A DNA stretch of 19,204 nt from Halovulum sp039190275 (GTDB taxonomy: Bacteria > Pseudomonadota > Alphaproteobacteria > Rhodobacterales > Rhodobacteraceae). The stretch spans positions 1 through 19,204 of the forward strand of contig JBCCYF010000083.1 of NCBI GenBank assembly GCA_039190275.1, in the 5' to 3' direction. Position 1 is the first letter of the stretch. The number at the start of each line of letters is the position of its first letter. Positions 7,997-15,294 of the stretch are shown piece by piece. The position numbers and the translations under genes are program-made. The notes below the pieces were generated by a model that was given only the letters and a program-made list of their open reading frames with translations, ran no database searches and was not told the DNA's origin.

Positions 7997-8881
7997 TCAG
8001 GCGAGCTGGCCGCCGGTTGCGTCGAAATCCATGCCGTTGAAGGCCGTGGCTTCGTCCGAGGCGAGGAACATCACGCCTTGAGCCATCTCGTGCGCGTCCA
8101 TGATGCGCGGTGTCACAAAGAACCCGGCCATGCTTTCATAGGTCAGACCCTGATGCGCGAAGCTCTCTTCCAGCATGGGTGTGTCGACAGCCAAGGGCGA
8201 GATCGAGGCTACGCGGATGTTATCCTTCGCCAATTGCGCGCCTGCTCGGGTCAGACCCAGCACGCCATGCTTCGAGGCATTGTAATGTGCCGTATTCGGG
8301 AAGCCGCGATGCGCTGCGACGGAGGCCATGTTAATGATGACGCCGCTGCCTTGCGCCTTCATGACCGGGACCGCGTATTTCATCCCGTAGAAGACGCCGT
8401 AGGTGTTTGTGCGCATCATGTCGTCGAAGTTCTCGACATCGATGTCCTCGATCAGGTTCGGTGTCATGAAGATCCCGGCATTGTTGAAGAGCACATCCAA
8501 CCGCCCATAGGTCTCGTTCGCGGCACCCACGAAGCGCTCGACCTGCGCCGGATCGCGAACATCGGTCTGGAGCCAGGTGACATCGCCGCCAGCGGCACGG
8601 ATTTCTGCCTCGACCTCGCGGCCAAGTGCGTCACGCCGCGCGCCGAAAAGCACTTGCCCGCCCTCCATGGCGAAAGCACGCACGGTCGCCGCTCCAATGC
8701 CGGAGTTGCCACCGGTGATGGCGATAACTCTGCCTGCGAAACGGCCATTTGAACCGGCCTCGGACGGTGCCGCTTTGGGGTTCAGGCTATTGGCCTGAGC
8801 GGCGGCTGCGGCCAGTGTGGCAGCTGCTGCGGCACCGCCTGTCAGAAGTGCCCGGCGGGATGTTGTGGGTTGGTCAGTCAT
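7997..8881 (-). CDS. Tat-exported short-chain dehydrogenase/reductase
   Basis: The ATG at 8881 is preceded by AGGAGG at good spacing and is preferred to an upstream ATG at 8899. The 294-residue product opens with a twin-arginine signal (S8-R9-R10-A-L-L, then an Ala-rich hydrophobic stretch to about residue 30). A complete classical SDR follows: TGGNSGIG cofactor loop at 56-63, FNNAG at about 132-136, and catalytic S187, Y200 and K204 in HYNASKHG. The C-terminus DFDATGGQLA is usual for the family. Tat export of a folded, cofactor-loaded dehydrogenase to the periplasm is inferred; periplasmic NAD(P)-dependent SDRs are unusual. The substrate is unknown. The hydrolase lies upstream and the SnoaL gene downstream, each gap holding a hairpin. 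Confidence 0.88.
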   Translation of the reverse strand: MTDQPTTSRRALLTGGAAAAATLAAAAAQANSLNPKAAPSEAGSNGRFAGRVIAITGGNSGIGAATVRAFAMEGGQVLFGARRDALGREVEAEIRAAGGDVTWLQTDVRDPAQVERFVGAANETYGRLDVLFNNAGIFMTPNLIEDIDVENFDDMMRTNTYGVFYGMKYAVPVMKAQGSGVIINMASVAAHRGFPNTAHYNASKHGVLGLTRAGAQLAKDNIRVASISPLAVDTPMLEESFAHQGLTYESMAGFFVTPRIMDAHEMAQGVMFLASDEATAFNGMDFDATGGQLA

Positions 8882-8918
8882 GGTTGTTCCTCCTGTCATT
8901 TCGATGAGGGTTTGGGGT

Positions 8919-8941
8919 CGGGCGCTGACGATCCGCGCCCG
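8919..8941 (-). promoter_or_regulatory. 7-bp intercistronic hairpin
   Basis: CGGGCGC (8919-8925) pairs perfectly with GCGCCCG (8935-8941) around a 9-nt loop, between the hydrolase stop (8970) and the SDR start (8881). It resembles in position the hairpin at 7964-7988 and likewise lacks a U-tract. Confidence 0.4.
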
Positions 8942-8969
8942 TCTTGGTGGGTCTGAAAGCGATGCGGCT

Positions 8970-9902
8970 CTACAGGCTTCGAAAATGTGCAGCGATTGCT
9001 TCAGCTGCTGCCTTGACCGGTGCTTGTTGGTCGTAGAAGTCGAACTGGCTCACACCATCGAGCCAAAGGGCCGATGCATCGCCTTGGTAGCCTTGAAGAA
9101 AGACACGCGCGCCTTGCGGGATGGCAGCCTCGTCGGAGTGTACAACGGCAAGCGGCTTATCCAGGCGCTCTGCGTTGTCGGCGGGCGCGTAGGTCAACCA
9201 GCCTTCCCAACTGGCATTGTCCCATTTGTTGTCATAGCTCGGGATCGCACCACGGTCGGCCTCGTAGTAGTAGCCCCCAATGGGCATCAGTACGCCTTCA
9301 GCCCCTTCCGGCCCGGCGGCGGGGATTATCTCGCCACCGGCCGCTTCGGCGGCGCGAGAGACTTCGATCAACCCGGAAACCCCTTCGGCGCCGCCGTAAA
9401 CCGGCTCGACGATCTCACGATTGTGCAGCCAGGGGGCAATTAGGCCAATTCCGGCCACTTGAGCATTGCCGGAGACGGCGTCGACCATGTAGCCAGAGGA
9501 TGCGCAGATGCCGAGCCCGAAGACCTTGTCAGCTTCCGGCAAAGTGGAGGCAAAGGTCAGTGCGGCCCGAATATCGGATGTCTTCTTGACAGGGCTTTCA
9601 ACGTAACGCCGCCTTTTCGGCAGATCGCCGGAAGCGCCCCAGCCCCGAAAATCAAAAGTCAGCGCCGCAAAGCCGCGCGCCGCCATTTCGCGGGCATAAA
9701 CAGATGGCATTTGGCCCTGCACCGTCGTCCAGGCGCCCGTGATGACGACGATGGGCAGCGGTGCCGAGACCCGTTCTTCCGGCAAATACAGCGTGCCCGA
9801 CAGCGTGCTGCCTGCATGCTTGAATGTCACTGTCTTTGTTTCGACTTGCGGCCATTTCGCCGCTTGCGCCATCAATGTAGCTGCGGTTTCCTGTGCATTC
9901 AT
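8970..9902 (-). CDS. Alpha/beta hydrolase with Cys at the nucleophile position
   Basis: The 310-residue product, from the ATG at 9902 (GGGAGA ribosome site; an in-frame ATG at 9923 is less well placed), has an alpha/beta hydrolase fold: PLPIVVITGAWTTVQGQMP, LTFDFRGWGASG, the nucleophile elbow LGICASSGY and late strands LAVVHSDEAAIP and SQFDFYDQQAP. The elbow carries C133 where most family members have serine, as in dienelactone hydrolase-type enzymes. The usual catalytic His before DFYD appears to be Gln286. No signal peptide is seen, so it is cytoplasmic. It is the first enzyme gene after the AraC regulator, 111 bp away. Ester or lactone hydrolysis is a guess; catalysis by a standard triad is doubtful. 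Confidence 0.8.
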   Translation of the reverse strand: MNAQETAATLMAQAAKWPQVETKTVTFKHAGSTLSGTLYLPEERVSAPLPIVVITGAWTTVQGQMPSVYAREMAARGFAALTFDFRGWGASGDLPKRRRYVESPVKKTSDIRAALTFASTLPEADKVFGLGICASSGYMVDAVSGNAQVAGIGLIAPWLHNREIVEPVYGGAEGVSGLIEVSRAAEAAGGEIIPAAGPEGAEGVLMPIGGYYYEADRGAIPSYDNKWDNASWEGWLTYAPADNAERLDKPLAVVHSDEAAIPQGARVFLQGYQGDASALWLDGVSQFDFYDQQAPVKAAAEAIAAHFRSL

Positions 9903-10013
9903 CGTCGTATCTCCCGAAGTCATTCACTGGGCGCTCAGCCCGATGACGGAAGAGATACGCAGTGATGCGCTTTGGAACTTGAACGTGACTTGGAAAGATT
10001 TGAACGAAAGAAT

Positions 10014-10913
10014 TTAGGCCGGAGCTTCGATTAACAGCGCCGAGCGATACCCCCTAGGTGTCTGCCCGGTAAGTTGTTTGAATGTCCTCGAGAAATGCGC
10101 CTGATCGGCAAAGCCGCAGGCATGCGCAATGTCGCCCAAAGGCCGCGTTTGGTTCCGCATCATCTTCGCCGCCTGCTCGACCCGATAGGCCTGTACGTAC
10201 TGCATAGGCGTCGACCCAAGCGTTTCCTTGAACACCTGATTGAAATGCGAGGGGCTCATCCCGGCCTCCGACGCAAGTTGATCGACCGAGATTGTCTGAT
10301 CCAGGTTGTGGCGAATGAACGCCAAGACCCGATGATACTGTTCCGAGGTCAAGCGCGCCGACATGGCGATTTCTTCGGGGCGGCGTTTGCCGTAGCGCTG
10401 AAGCAGCTTCACCAACAAAACCCGGCTCATCGCTTCGAACATGACGGCGGAGGCGATATCGTCTGCATCCAGCGCATCGCGTAACATCACACCAGCCGCA
10501 CAAAGATCGGGGTCGGAGAACTGAGGCAAGTCGCGAAACTGCTGCGGGTCAAGCAGCATTCCCAACTCTGTCTGCGCAAAGCGTTCTACGCGTTCCGGAT
10601 CGAGCGTCACGACAATCACGTCAGAGGTCTCGAACCAGCGCCACCCCGAGCGCATCCCGGCTGGAGTCACAATGATCGCATCCTTGTGGAAAGTGAAATC
10701 ACGCAGCTCACCATCGCGCATGTTTTGCACCCGATGCGCCTTCTCTTGCAGATTGAGCAAGATGTGATGCTCCGAAAACACCTCCTCGGGCATCGTATCC
10801 GGCTCAGCCCGAAAATACTGTACCGACATCAGAGCAGCTGCTGACGTGTACTCAAGCTCATCGCTGTTGAGCAACGGAGGCGATGGATAGATGTCGCGAT
10901 AGCGCCGTGGCAT
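10014..10913 (-). CDS. AraC-family transcriptional regulator
   Basis: The 299-residue product has a C-terminal AraC-type double helix-turn-helix (about 195-295): ISVDQLASEAGMSPSHFNQ, then RPLGDIAHACGFADQAHFSR and FKQLTGQTPRGYRSALL. The N-terminal half is a cupin-like sensing domain with EEVFSEHHILLNLQEKAHRV and VTPAGMRSGWRWFE, common in regulators of small aromatic or hydrophobic compounds. It sits directly upstream of the hydrolase, Tat-SDR and SnoaL genes on the same strand, so it most likely controls them. The ligand is unknown. The start at 10913 is the first in-frame ATG; no strong ribosome site was identified. Confidence 0.9.
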   Translation of the reverse strand: MPRRYRDIYPSPPLLNSDELEYTSAAALMSVQYFRAEPDTMPEEVFSEHHILLNLQEKAHRVQNMRDGELRDFTFHKDAIIVTPAGMRSGWRWFETSDVIVVTLDPERVERFAQTELGMLLDPQQFRDLPQFSDPDLCAAGVMLRDALDADDIASAVMFEAMSRVLLVKLLQRYGKRRPEEIAMSARLTSEQYHRVLAFIRHNLDQTISVDQLASEAGMSPSHFNQVFKETLGSTPMQYVQAYRVEQAAKMMRNQTRPLGDIAHACGFADQAHFSRTFKQLTGQTPRGYRSALLIEAPA

Positions 10914-10943
10914 TTATTGGTGCGGCTTTGTTGGTTGGGTCTA

Positions 10944-10957
10944 ACTTCAAGTGAAGT
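10944..10957. promoter_or_regulatory. Inverted repeat upstream of the AraC and recombinase genes
   Basis: ACTTCA (10944-10949) and TGAAGT (10952-10957) form a perfect 6-bp inverted repeat with a 2-bp centre, located 31 bp before the AraC start. Position and symmetry suggest a regulator binding site, but nothing more supports it. Confidence 0.3.
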
Positions 10958-11096
10958 CTATCGGCACCAAGCCTCATATCCAAATCACGAGAATACCAAT
11001 CTATCTTCGGCCAGGAGCCTCCTCCTCCCATGCTACAGTCCATCGTCAACATCGGGTTGTCGTTTTGGGAGGGCGTGGCGGATCGGAGGATCGGCC

Positions 11097-11729
11097 ATGG
11101 AAACACCAAACTTACCCGCAATTCGCGCGCTACGACCTGCTTGGAATAAGGGTCGTATCGTCGGTCAGAAGCGACCACTGAAACCAAAGCACGTCCGGGC
11201 GATACGCGTTCGCCTCGAGGTTGCCGAGAACCATCGCGATCTCGCGCTGTTCAACATGGCCATCGACAGCAAGCTCCGCGGCTGCGATCTGGTAAAGATG
11301 AAAGTCGTCGACGTGAAGGCGTCAGGTCAGATCAAGGAACGGGTGTCCGTGTTGCAGAGCAAGACTCAGAAGCCTGTGCGCTTTGAAACATCCGAAGGCA
11401 CTCGAGCATCAGCAGAGAATTGGATGGAAGACGAGCTTATGGTCGGATCAGAGTATCTTTGGCCTGGTCGGTTTCACGAGCGCCTTCATATCTCCACTCG
11501 CCAATATGCGCGGATCGTTCGCGATTGGGTGACGTCCATTGGGCTGGAAGCAAGTGCCTACGGAACCCACTCGATGCACGGTACGAAGGTCACACAGATT
11601 TACAAGAAGACAGGTAACCTCCGGGCCGTTCAGCTTCTACTCGAGCACACAAAGATGGACAGCGCCGTTCAATATCTTGGCGTTGAACTTGCAGACGCGC
11701 TGGCAATTGCAGAAACTATTGAAATCTAA
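11097..11729 (+). CDS. Short tyrosine recombinase/integrase, probably catalytically dead
   Basis: The ATG at 11097 is preceded by CGGAGGA. The 210-residue protein lacks the N-terminal SAM-like domain but belongs to a compact integrase family I recognise from recalled motifs: WNKGRIVGQKRPLKPKHVRA, FNMAIDSKLRGCDLV, STRQYARIVRDWV, TGNLRAVQLLLEHTK and QYLGVELADALAIAE. Catalytic positions kept are R61, K89, H158, H184 and Y193. The usual THSLRRTK motif reads THSMHGTK here, so the second catalytic arginine is H161, and the following Arg is Gly; LLLGH is also changed to LLLEH. Each catalytic-motif change needs one base (CGC to CAC, CGT to GGT). Strand exchange is therefore unlikely. It stands alone, with no visible attachment site. 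Confidence 0.85.
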   Translation: METPNLPAIRALRPAWNKGRIVGQKRPLKPKHVRAIRVRLEVAENHRDLALFNMAIDSKLRGCDLVKMKVVDVKASGQIKERVSVLQSKTQKPVRFETSEGTRASAENWMEDELMVGSEYLWPGRFHERLHISTRQYARIVRDWVTSIGLEASAYGTHSMHGTKVTQIYKKTGNLRAVQLLLEHTKMDSAVQYLGVELADALAIAETIEI

Positions 11730-11735
11730 CGCTGG

Positions 11736-11759
11736 TGGGCCGTCTTACTAGGCGGCCCA
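11736..11759 (+). terminator. Hairpin after the recombinase gene
   Basis: TGGGCCG (11736-11742) pairs with CGGCCCA (11753-11759) around a 10-nt loop, beginning 6 nt after the stop codon. There is no clear U-tract, so it is a terminator candidate only. Confidence 0.45.
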
Positions 11760-12126
11760 TTGCGGACCTTGGACCGGTGTTCAAGATATTGCGACGCGGC
11801 CCGTCAGACCGGCCGTTCGCCGCGTTTGCAACGTTGTGGAACGAGCGAACTTACAAATCGCGGGACTTTCCTGAAATTGTGCTCACGCAGCACAAGCCCG
11901 AGCCTGAGAACTTGCGCTTGTAGCGCGCACCTTTCGCTATTGCAGAAGATTATACCAGAACGATCGTCCACGCGTCGCTTTCTATCGTACCAAAAAACGG
12001 TCTCCCAGCGCCGGATCCAATACGTGAACTTGCGCATAAAATGCGCGCCACCGCGCCTTTCGAAGGCTGACCAACAGTGAGATGGTGCGACCACGAAGTA
12101 ATACTTGTTATGTGAGCACAGACACA
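11760..12126. other. Region of about 370 bp without a recognisable gene
   Basis: The stretch has several unrelated open frames on both strands (for example 11804-12136 minus), none with family motifs, a plausible ribosome site or a credible composition. It probably holds the promoter of the membrane-protein gene at 12127. Confidence 0.4.
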
Positions 12127-12615
12127 ATGGACACACTCAGCCAACGCATCAGTTTCGGGCTATCTGCCATCTTCTCCACAACCGTGGCCGCGGTTTTTCT
12201 GTTTATCGCGGTTGGCCTGGTTCCGTATTGGCAAGAATTGTCGGGGCAGGACGTGAAGGACTGGTTCGCTGGGCCCTTCAACCGTTTCTCGCTGATGATG
12301 GTGCCTGTGCATTTCCTGTCTATATTAACCCTTGGCCTAACCTTTGTCCTGCATCGCAAGACCGATCGTGGACGTCTTGTCCTTCTGGCGCTTGTGGCTC
12401 TTTTGGTCTGTCAGGGATTTAACTTTACCCTCTATGGCACGGTTCTGAACCCGGCGCTGCAATCTCCGGACCTGCCGGTCGACGCAGCGCTGGCAACGTT
12501 GGATCGCTGGGACTTTTTTCACACCATCCGCACGTTTGCGGTCCTGCTTTGCGTGGCCGTGCTGTTCGCCGCGACGCTCAGACGCAAGACCCAAGATCGC
12601 GCCTTTTCGACCTGA
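12127..12615 (+). CDS. Four-helix integral membrane protein, DUF1772-like
   Basis: From the ATG at 12127 the protein has 162 residues and four hydrophobic segments: about 13-33 (TTVAAVFLFIAVGLVPY), 52-75 (SLMMVPVHFLSILTLGLTFVL), 82-100 (RLVLLALVALLVCQGF) and 134-153 (IRTFAVLLCVAVLFAATL). The FNFTLYGTVLNPAL segment and the RWDFFHTIRT motif near the end match what I recall of DUF1772/anthrone-oxygenase-like proteins (N-P and R-W-x-x-x-H-x-x-R patterns). The true start is unsure: an in-frame ATG at 12082 also exists and neither has a strong ribosome site. A frameshifted remnant follows. Confidence 0.6.
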   Translation: MDTLSQRISFGLSAIFSTTVAAVFLFIAVGLVPYWQELSGQDVKDWFAGPFNRFSLMMVPVHFLSILTLGLTFVLHRKTDRGRLVLLALVALLVCQGFNFTLYGTVLNPALQSPDLPVDAALATLDRWDFFHTIRTFAVLLCVAVLFAATLRRKTQDRAFST

Positions 12616-12911
12616 CACGCCGCCAAAGCTTGGGCCGTCGCGCATCACCGCATGACCATCTCTCACTGGCCTTCCGTTTGCCTGTGCTGGATGCAACCGG
12701 TGCCGTCGTGCCGGGGTCCATTGCCCTTGGCGCGGGCGAAGCGCGTTGGCATTTCACCCCGCGCTGCGTGGTGGCCTGAGGCCTATTCGCTCGTGATTGA
12801 CGGGCGGCTCGAAGACCTCGCGGGCAGTCGGCCAGGCTGTCTGTTTGATCGACCCTTGGATCAGCCACCCTTGGCGTGGCTCCGCAGTTTGAAATTCACC
12901 CCTGTGCAGTG
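12616..12911 (+). pseudogene. Frameshifted 3' remnant of a gene with an Ig-like C-terminal domain
   Basis: Two plus-strand frames each carry part of one protein. In the frame ending at 12779 there is LPVLDATGAVVPGSIALGAG then EARWHFTPR. In the frame ending at 12911, AAWWPEAYSLVIDGRLEDLA then GSRPGCLFDRPLD continues it. Joined at about 12757-12770 they give a pattern I recall from the C-terminus of bacterial exported proteins with an Ig-like domain: a strand, an ARWHFTP-type motif, and a VDxRLEDLAGN-type ending before FDR. One frameshift explains the break. The N-terminal part is missing, and the segment around SLAFRLPV may also be deleted. The end overlaps the 3' end of the LysR gene by 16 bp. 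Confidence 0.6.
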
Positions 12912-13765
12912 ACGGCCTTCAGGCACTCCAGCATCGACTGGATCTTGTCGGTGCGGTGGACATCTATATGGGTCACGAGCCAGCTCTCGACGCGCCATTC
13001 AGGTTGCGGCGGTATGATCTCGATAAGCTCCGGAAACTGCCGCGCGTACCCTCTTGGCATGAAGCCCAACCCGTCGCCATTCCAGATCGCGGACTGAAGC
13101 ACCGTTGCATTCTCAGATTTTAGCACCACCTGCTCGGGCGCGATATACCGGCCCAGCCAGACGTCCATCGGCGCGCGACTTTCGCTTGACGGATTGCCCA
13201 CAAAGACATGGCGGCCAAGATCGTCAAATTCAGGCATTCCGCGGCGATCCACATAAGCTTGATGCACATAGAGCGTGAATTCGAGCGCGCAAAAATGCTG
13301 CACAACATAGTCGTTGTGGCTTGGTTTTTGCCCGACGCGCAGGGCGACATGTGCTTCGGCCTTTTCCAACCGGGCGAGCGCGTTGCTGGTATTCACGCTG
13401 ACCCGGGTGCGCGGATATCGGCGGCGAAACTCCAGGATCGCAGGCAGGATCAACTGGGTGAGCTGCGGGACTGTGGTGACCACGATCTCCCCGTCCAGTT
13501 CTGCGTTCTGAACCCGGACGCGGCCAAAGAAATCGTCCAAAGTGTCATGCGCGCGGGAGGCCACCGACAGAAATTCCTTGCCGGTGTCGGTCAGCTCATA
13601 GCCCCGCCGATGCCGCAGAAAGAGCTTGGCCCCGAGGCTCGCCTCAAGCGTATCGATGTGGCGATTGACCGTCGCGCGATGCACGCCAAGGACATCGGCT
13701 GCCTTGCTGACAGTGCCTGATTTGGCCACGCAAAGGGCTGTGTAAATCTCGGTCCAATGATCCAT
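12896..13765 (-). CDS. LysR-family transcriptional regulator
   Basis: Start at 13765, because GGGAG precedes it at good spacing, although in-frame ATGs exist at 13786 and 13918. The 289-residue product has an N-terminal winged HTH (GTVSKAADVLGVHRATVNRH, KLFLRHRRGYELTDTG) and a substrate-binding domain with ELDGEIVVTTVPQLTQLILP, AHVALRVGQKPSHNDYVV and a terminal SWLVTHIDVHRTDKIQSML. The shape closely parallels the LysR at 5408-6268. It is divergent from the FMN reductase/SDR genes across about 150 bp with two related palindromes, the usual arrangement for a LysR regulator and its target operon. Confidence 0.92.
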   Translation of the reverse strand: MDHWTEIYTALCVAKSGTVSKAADVLGVHRATVNRHIDTLEASLGAKLFLRHRRGYELTDTGKEFLSVASRAHDTLDDFFGRVRVQNAELDGEIVVTTVPQLTQLILPAILEFRRRYPRTRVSVNTSNALARLEKAEAHVALRVGQKPSHNDYVVQHFCALEFTLYVHQAYVDRRGMPEFDDLGRHVFVGNPSSESRAPMDVWLGRYIAPEQVVLKSENATVLQSAIWNGDGLGFMPRGYARQFPELIEIIPPQPEWRVESWLVTHIDVHRTDKIQSMLECLKAVTAQG

Positions 13766-13781
13766 TTTACTCCCTGCATGT

Positions 13782-13793
13782 CGCATTAATGCG
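13782..13793. promoter_or_regulatory. Palindrome in the divergent promoter region (site 1)
   Basis: CGCATTAATGCG is a perfect 12-bp palindrome, 17 bp upstream of the LysR start. It shares the GCATT/AATGC half-sites with the longer palindrome at 13832-13848; the centres lie about 52 bp apart, close to five helical turns. Confidence 0.5.
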
Positions 13794-13831
13794 TCTTTGC
13801 GCGCCAGAGAAGGGTTGAATTGTGATCTGAG

Positions 13832-13848
13832 CGCGCATTCAATGCGCG
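13832..13848. promoter_or_regulatory. Palindrome in the divergent promoter region (site 2)
   Basis: CGCGCATT (13832-13839) and AATGCGCG (13841-13848) form a perfect 8-bp inverted repeat with a single C in the centre. Together with site 1 it is a good candidate for binding by the adjacent LysR regulator, about 69 bp before the FMN reductase start. Confidence 0.55.
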
Positions 13849-13916
13849 GTTGGGGACGTTGAGACGCCAGAGGAACGCCGCATAGTTGAGGTGAGCCAAC
13901 TTCAGGAAGCGTTCGC

Positions 13917-14465
13917 ATGAAAATCCTCGCCTTCGCAGCGTCGAACCACAGTCAATCGATCAACCGCGCATTGGTCGGCTATGCCGCCGACCGATTGCAG
14001 GCCATCCATCCCGGCGCGGCAATCGAATTCACCGATATCAACGACTATGAGATGCCAATCTACTCGCTTGATCGGGAACGGGAGGACGGCATTCACCCGC
14101 TGGCCCAAGAGTTCTTTGACAAGATCGGTGCGGCTGACGCGCTGCTGGTCTCTTTCGCCGAGTATAACGGCTACGTCACCGCCGCCTGGAAGAACATCTA
14201 TGACTGGATGAGCCGGATCGACGCCAAGGTTTGGCAAGACAAACCGATGGTTATTCTGGCGGCTACGCCGGGCCCACGCGCAGGTGCGAATGTGCTGCAA
14301 ACACAGGACTTTACCGCACCGTACTTTGGCATGGACATCAAGGGCAAACATGGCGTGGGGACATGGGCCGAGGCCTGGGATGGCACCACGCTCACGCGCG
14401 GCGAGGATATCGCCGCCATAGACACCGCACTCAGAACACTCGTGGAGGGTTTTCGCAATGACTGA
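13917..14465 (+). CDS. NADPH-dependent FMN reductase-type flavoprotein
   Basis: The 182-residue product starts at an ATG preceded by AGGAAG and has the flavodoxin-like fold of NADPH-dependent FMN reductases: MKILAFAASNHSQSINRALV (phosphate-binding loop region), SFAEYNGYVTAAWKNIYDW (the usual PEYN loop, here AEYN) and MVILAATPGPRAGANVL. These enzymes reduce flavins or quinones with NAD(P)H in the cytoplasm. The gene is the first of a closely packed set, overlapping the SDR by 8 bp, and diverges from the LysR gene, so it is probably LysR-regulated. No defects seen. Confidence 0.9.
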   Translation: MKILAFAASNHSQSINRALVGYAADRLQAIHPGAAIEFTDINDYEMPIYSLDREREDGIHPLAQEFFDKIGAADALLVSFAEYNGYVTAAWKNIYDWMSRIDAKVWQDKPMVILAATPGPRAGANVLQTQDFTAPYFGMDIKGKHGVGTWAEAWDGTTLTRGEDIAAIDTALRTLVEGFRND

Positions 14466-15294
14466 TCAGAAGATCGCCGTCATCACCGGATCAACTGGCG
14501 GGATCGGGGGGGCCATCGCCAGCCACCTTGCCGAAGCAGGTTGGGCTCTGGTCCTGGTCAACCGCAACAAGGCCAAGGCCGAGGCGCAAAGGGACGCGCT
14601 TGGCGGGGCGTCAGTAACCCTGATCGAGGCCGACCTGATGGACGTCACCCAAATCAAACATGCAACAGAGGAAATCCTTGAGCAACACCCTAATATCGAC
14701 GCGCTCTATAACAATTCCGGCGTTCTGACCTCGCAGCGGGTGATCTCGGAACAAGGGCACGAATCCAATTACGCGGTGAATGTGCTTGCTCCTTACGTGA
14801 TGTTGCAGGCCCTGCGGCCCGGCCTCGCGCGGGCAAGCCAGGCCATGGTCATCAACACAACGTCCTCCGTGCAATCCTCTGTAAAGGCGCTGGATGTCAC
14901 CGCCCTCTCTGACCCGGCAGAAATCGGAGGCTTGTCTGGCGCCTACGCGGCCTCCAAGCTCGCGCTCACCACGGCTGGGTCGGCTATGGCGCCGGATCTA
15001 AAGGCCGACGGTGTATTGCTCCGCTCGGTCGATCCCGGCCCGGTGCGCACGCCGATGACGCGCAACAATGATGCGATGCCGGGTTTTCTGCGGCTGATTG
15101 CGCCGCTTATCTTTAAGGCGCCAGAAAAACAGGCCGGAAAGATGGTGAAGGCCGCGAAGCCGGAAAGCTATGGCGGGCGCACCGGCATCTACATCTCAGA
15201 CGGCAAGGAGAAGCCACTTCCGAAACTGGCCAATGACCCGGCGATCCAGGCCGCCGTGATGAAAAAGCTGGCCGAGGATGCAACGCCAGGATGA
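14458..15294 (+). CDS. Short-chain dehydrogenase/reductase
   Basis: The ATG at 14458 lies inside the end of the FMN reductase gene, so translation is coupled. The 278-residue SDR has the TGSTGGIG cofactor loop at about 10-17, the NNSG element at about 85-88, a TTSSVQSS catalytic serine region and YAASK, with Y163 and K167. The length and the late AMPGFLRLIAPLIFKAPEKQ segment resemble retinol dehydrogenase-like SDRs, often associated with lipid or aldehyde reduction. No signal peptide is seen. The product presumably works with the FMN reductase under the same regulator. It also overlaps the membrane-protein gene by 4 bp (ATGA). Confidence 0.9.
   Translation: MTDQKIAVITGSTGGIGGAIASHLAEAGWALVLVNRNKAKAEAQRDALGGASVTLIEADLMDVTQIKHATEEILEQHPNIDALYNNSGVLTSQRVISEQGHESNYAVNVLAPYVMLQALRPGLARASQAMVINTTSSVQSSVKALDVTALSDPAEIGGLSGAYAASKLALTTAGSAMAPDLKADGVLLRSVDPGPVRTPMTRNNDAMPGFLRLIAPLIFKAPEKQAGKMVKAAKPESYGGRTGIYISDGKEKPLPKLANDPAIQAAVMKKLAEDATPG

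Noticed and set aside
7889..8752. Long plus-strand frame opposite the Tat-SDR
   Set aside because: The minus-strand SDR has complete motifs; the plus-strand frame does not.
8817..9443. Plus-strand frame opposite the hydrolase
   Set aside because: Shadow of the hydrolase gene; no motif.
11804..12136. Minus-strand frame between the recombinase and the membrane protein
   Set aside because: No family motif, unusual composition, no ribosome site.
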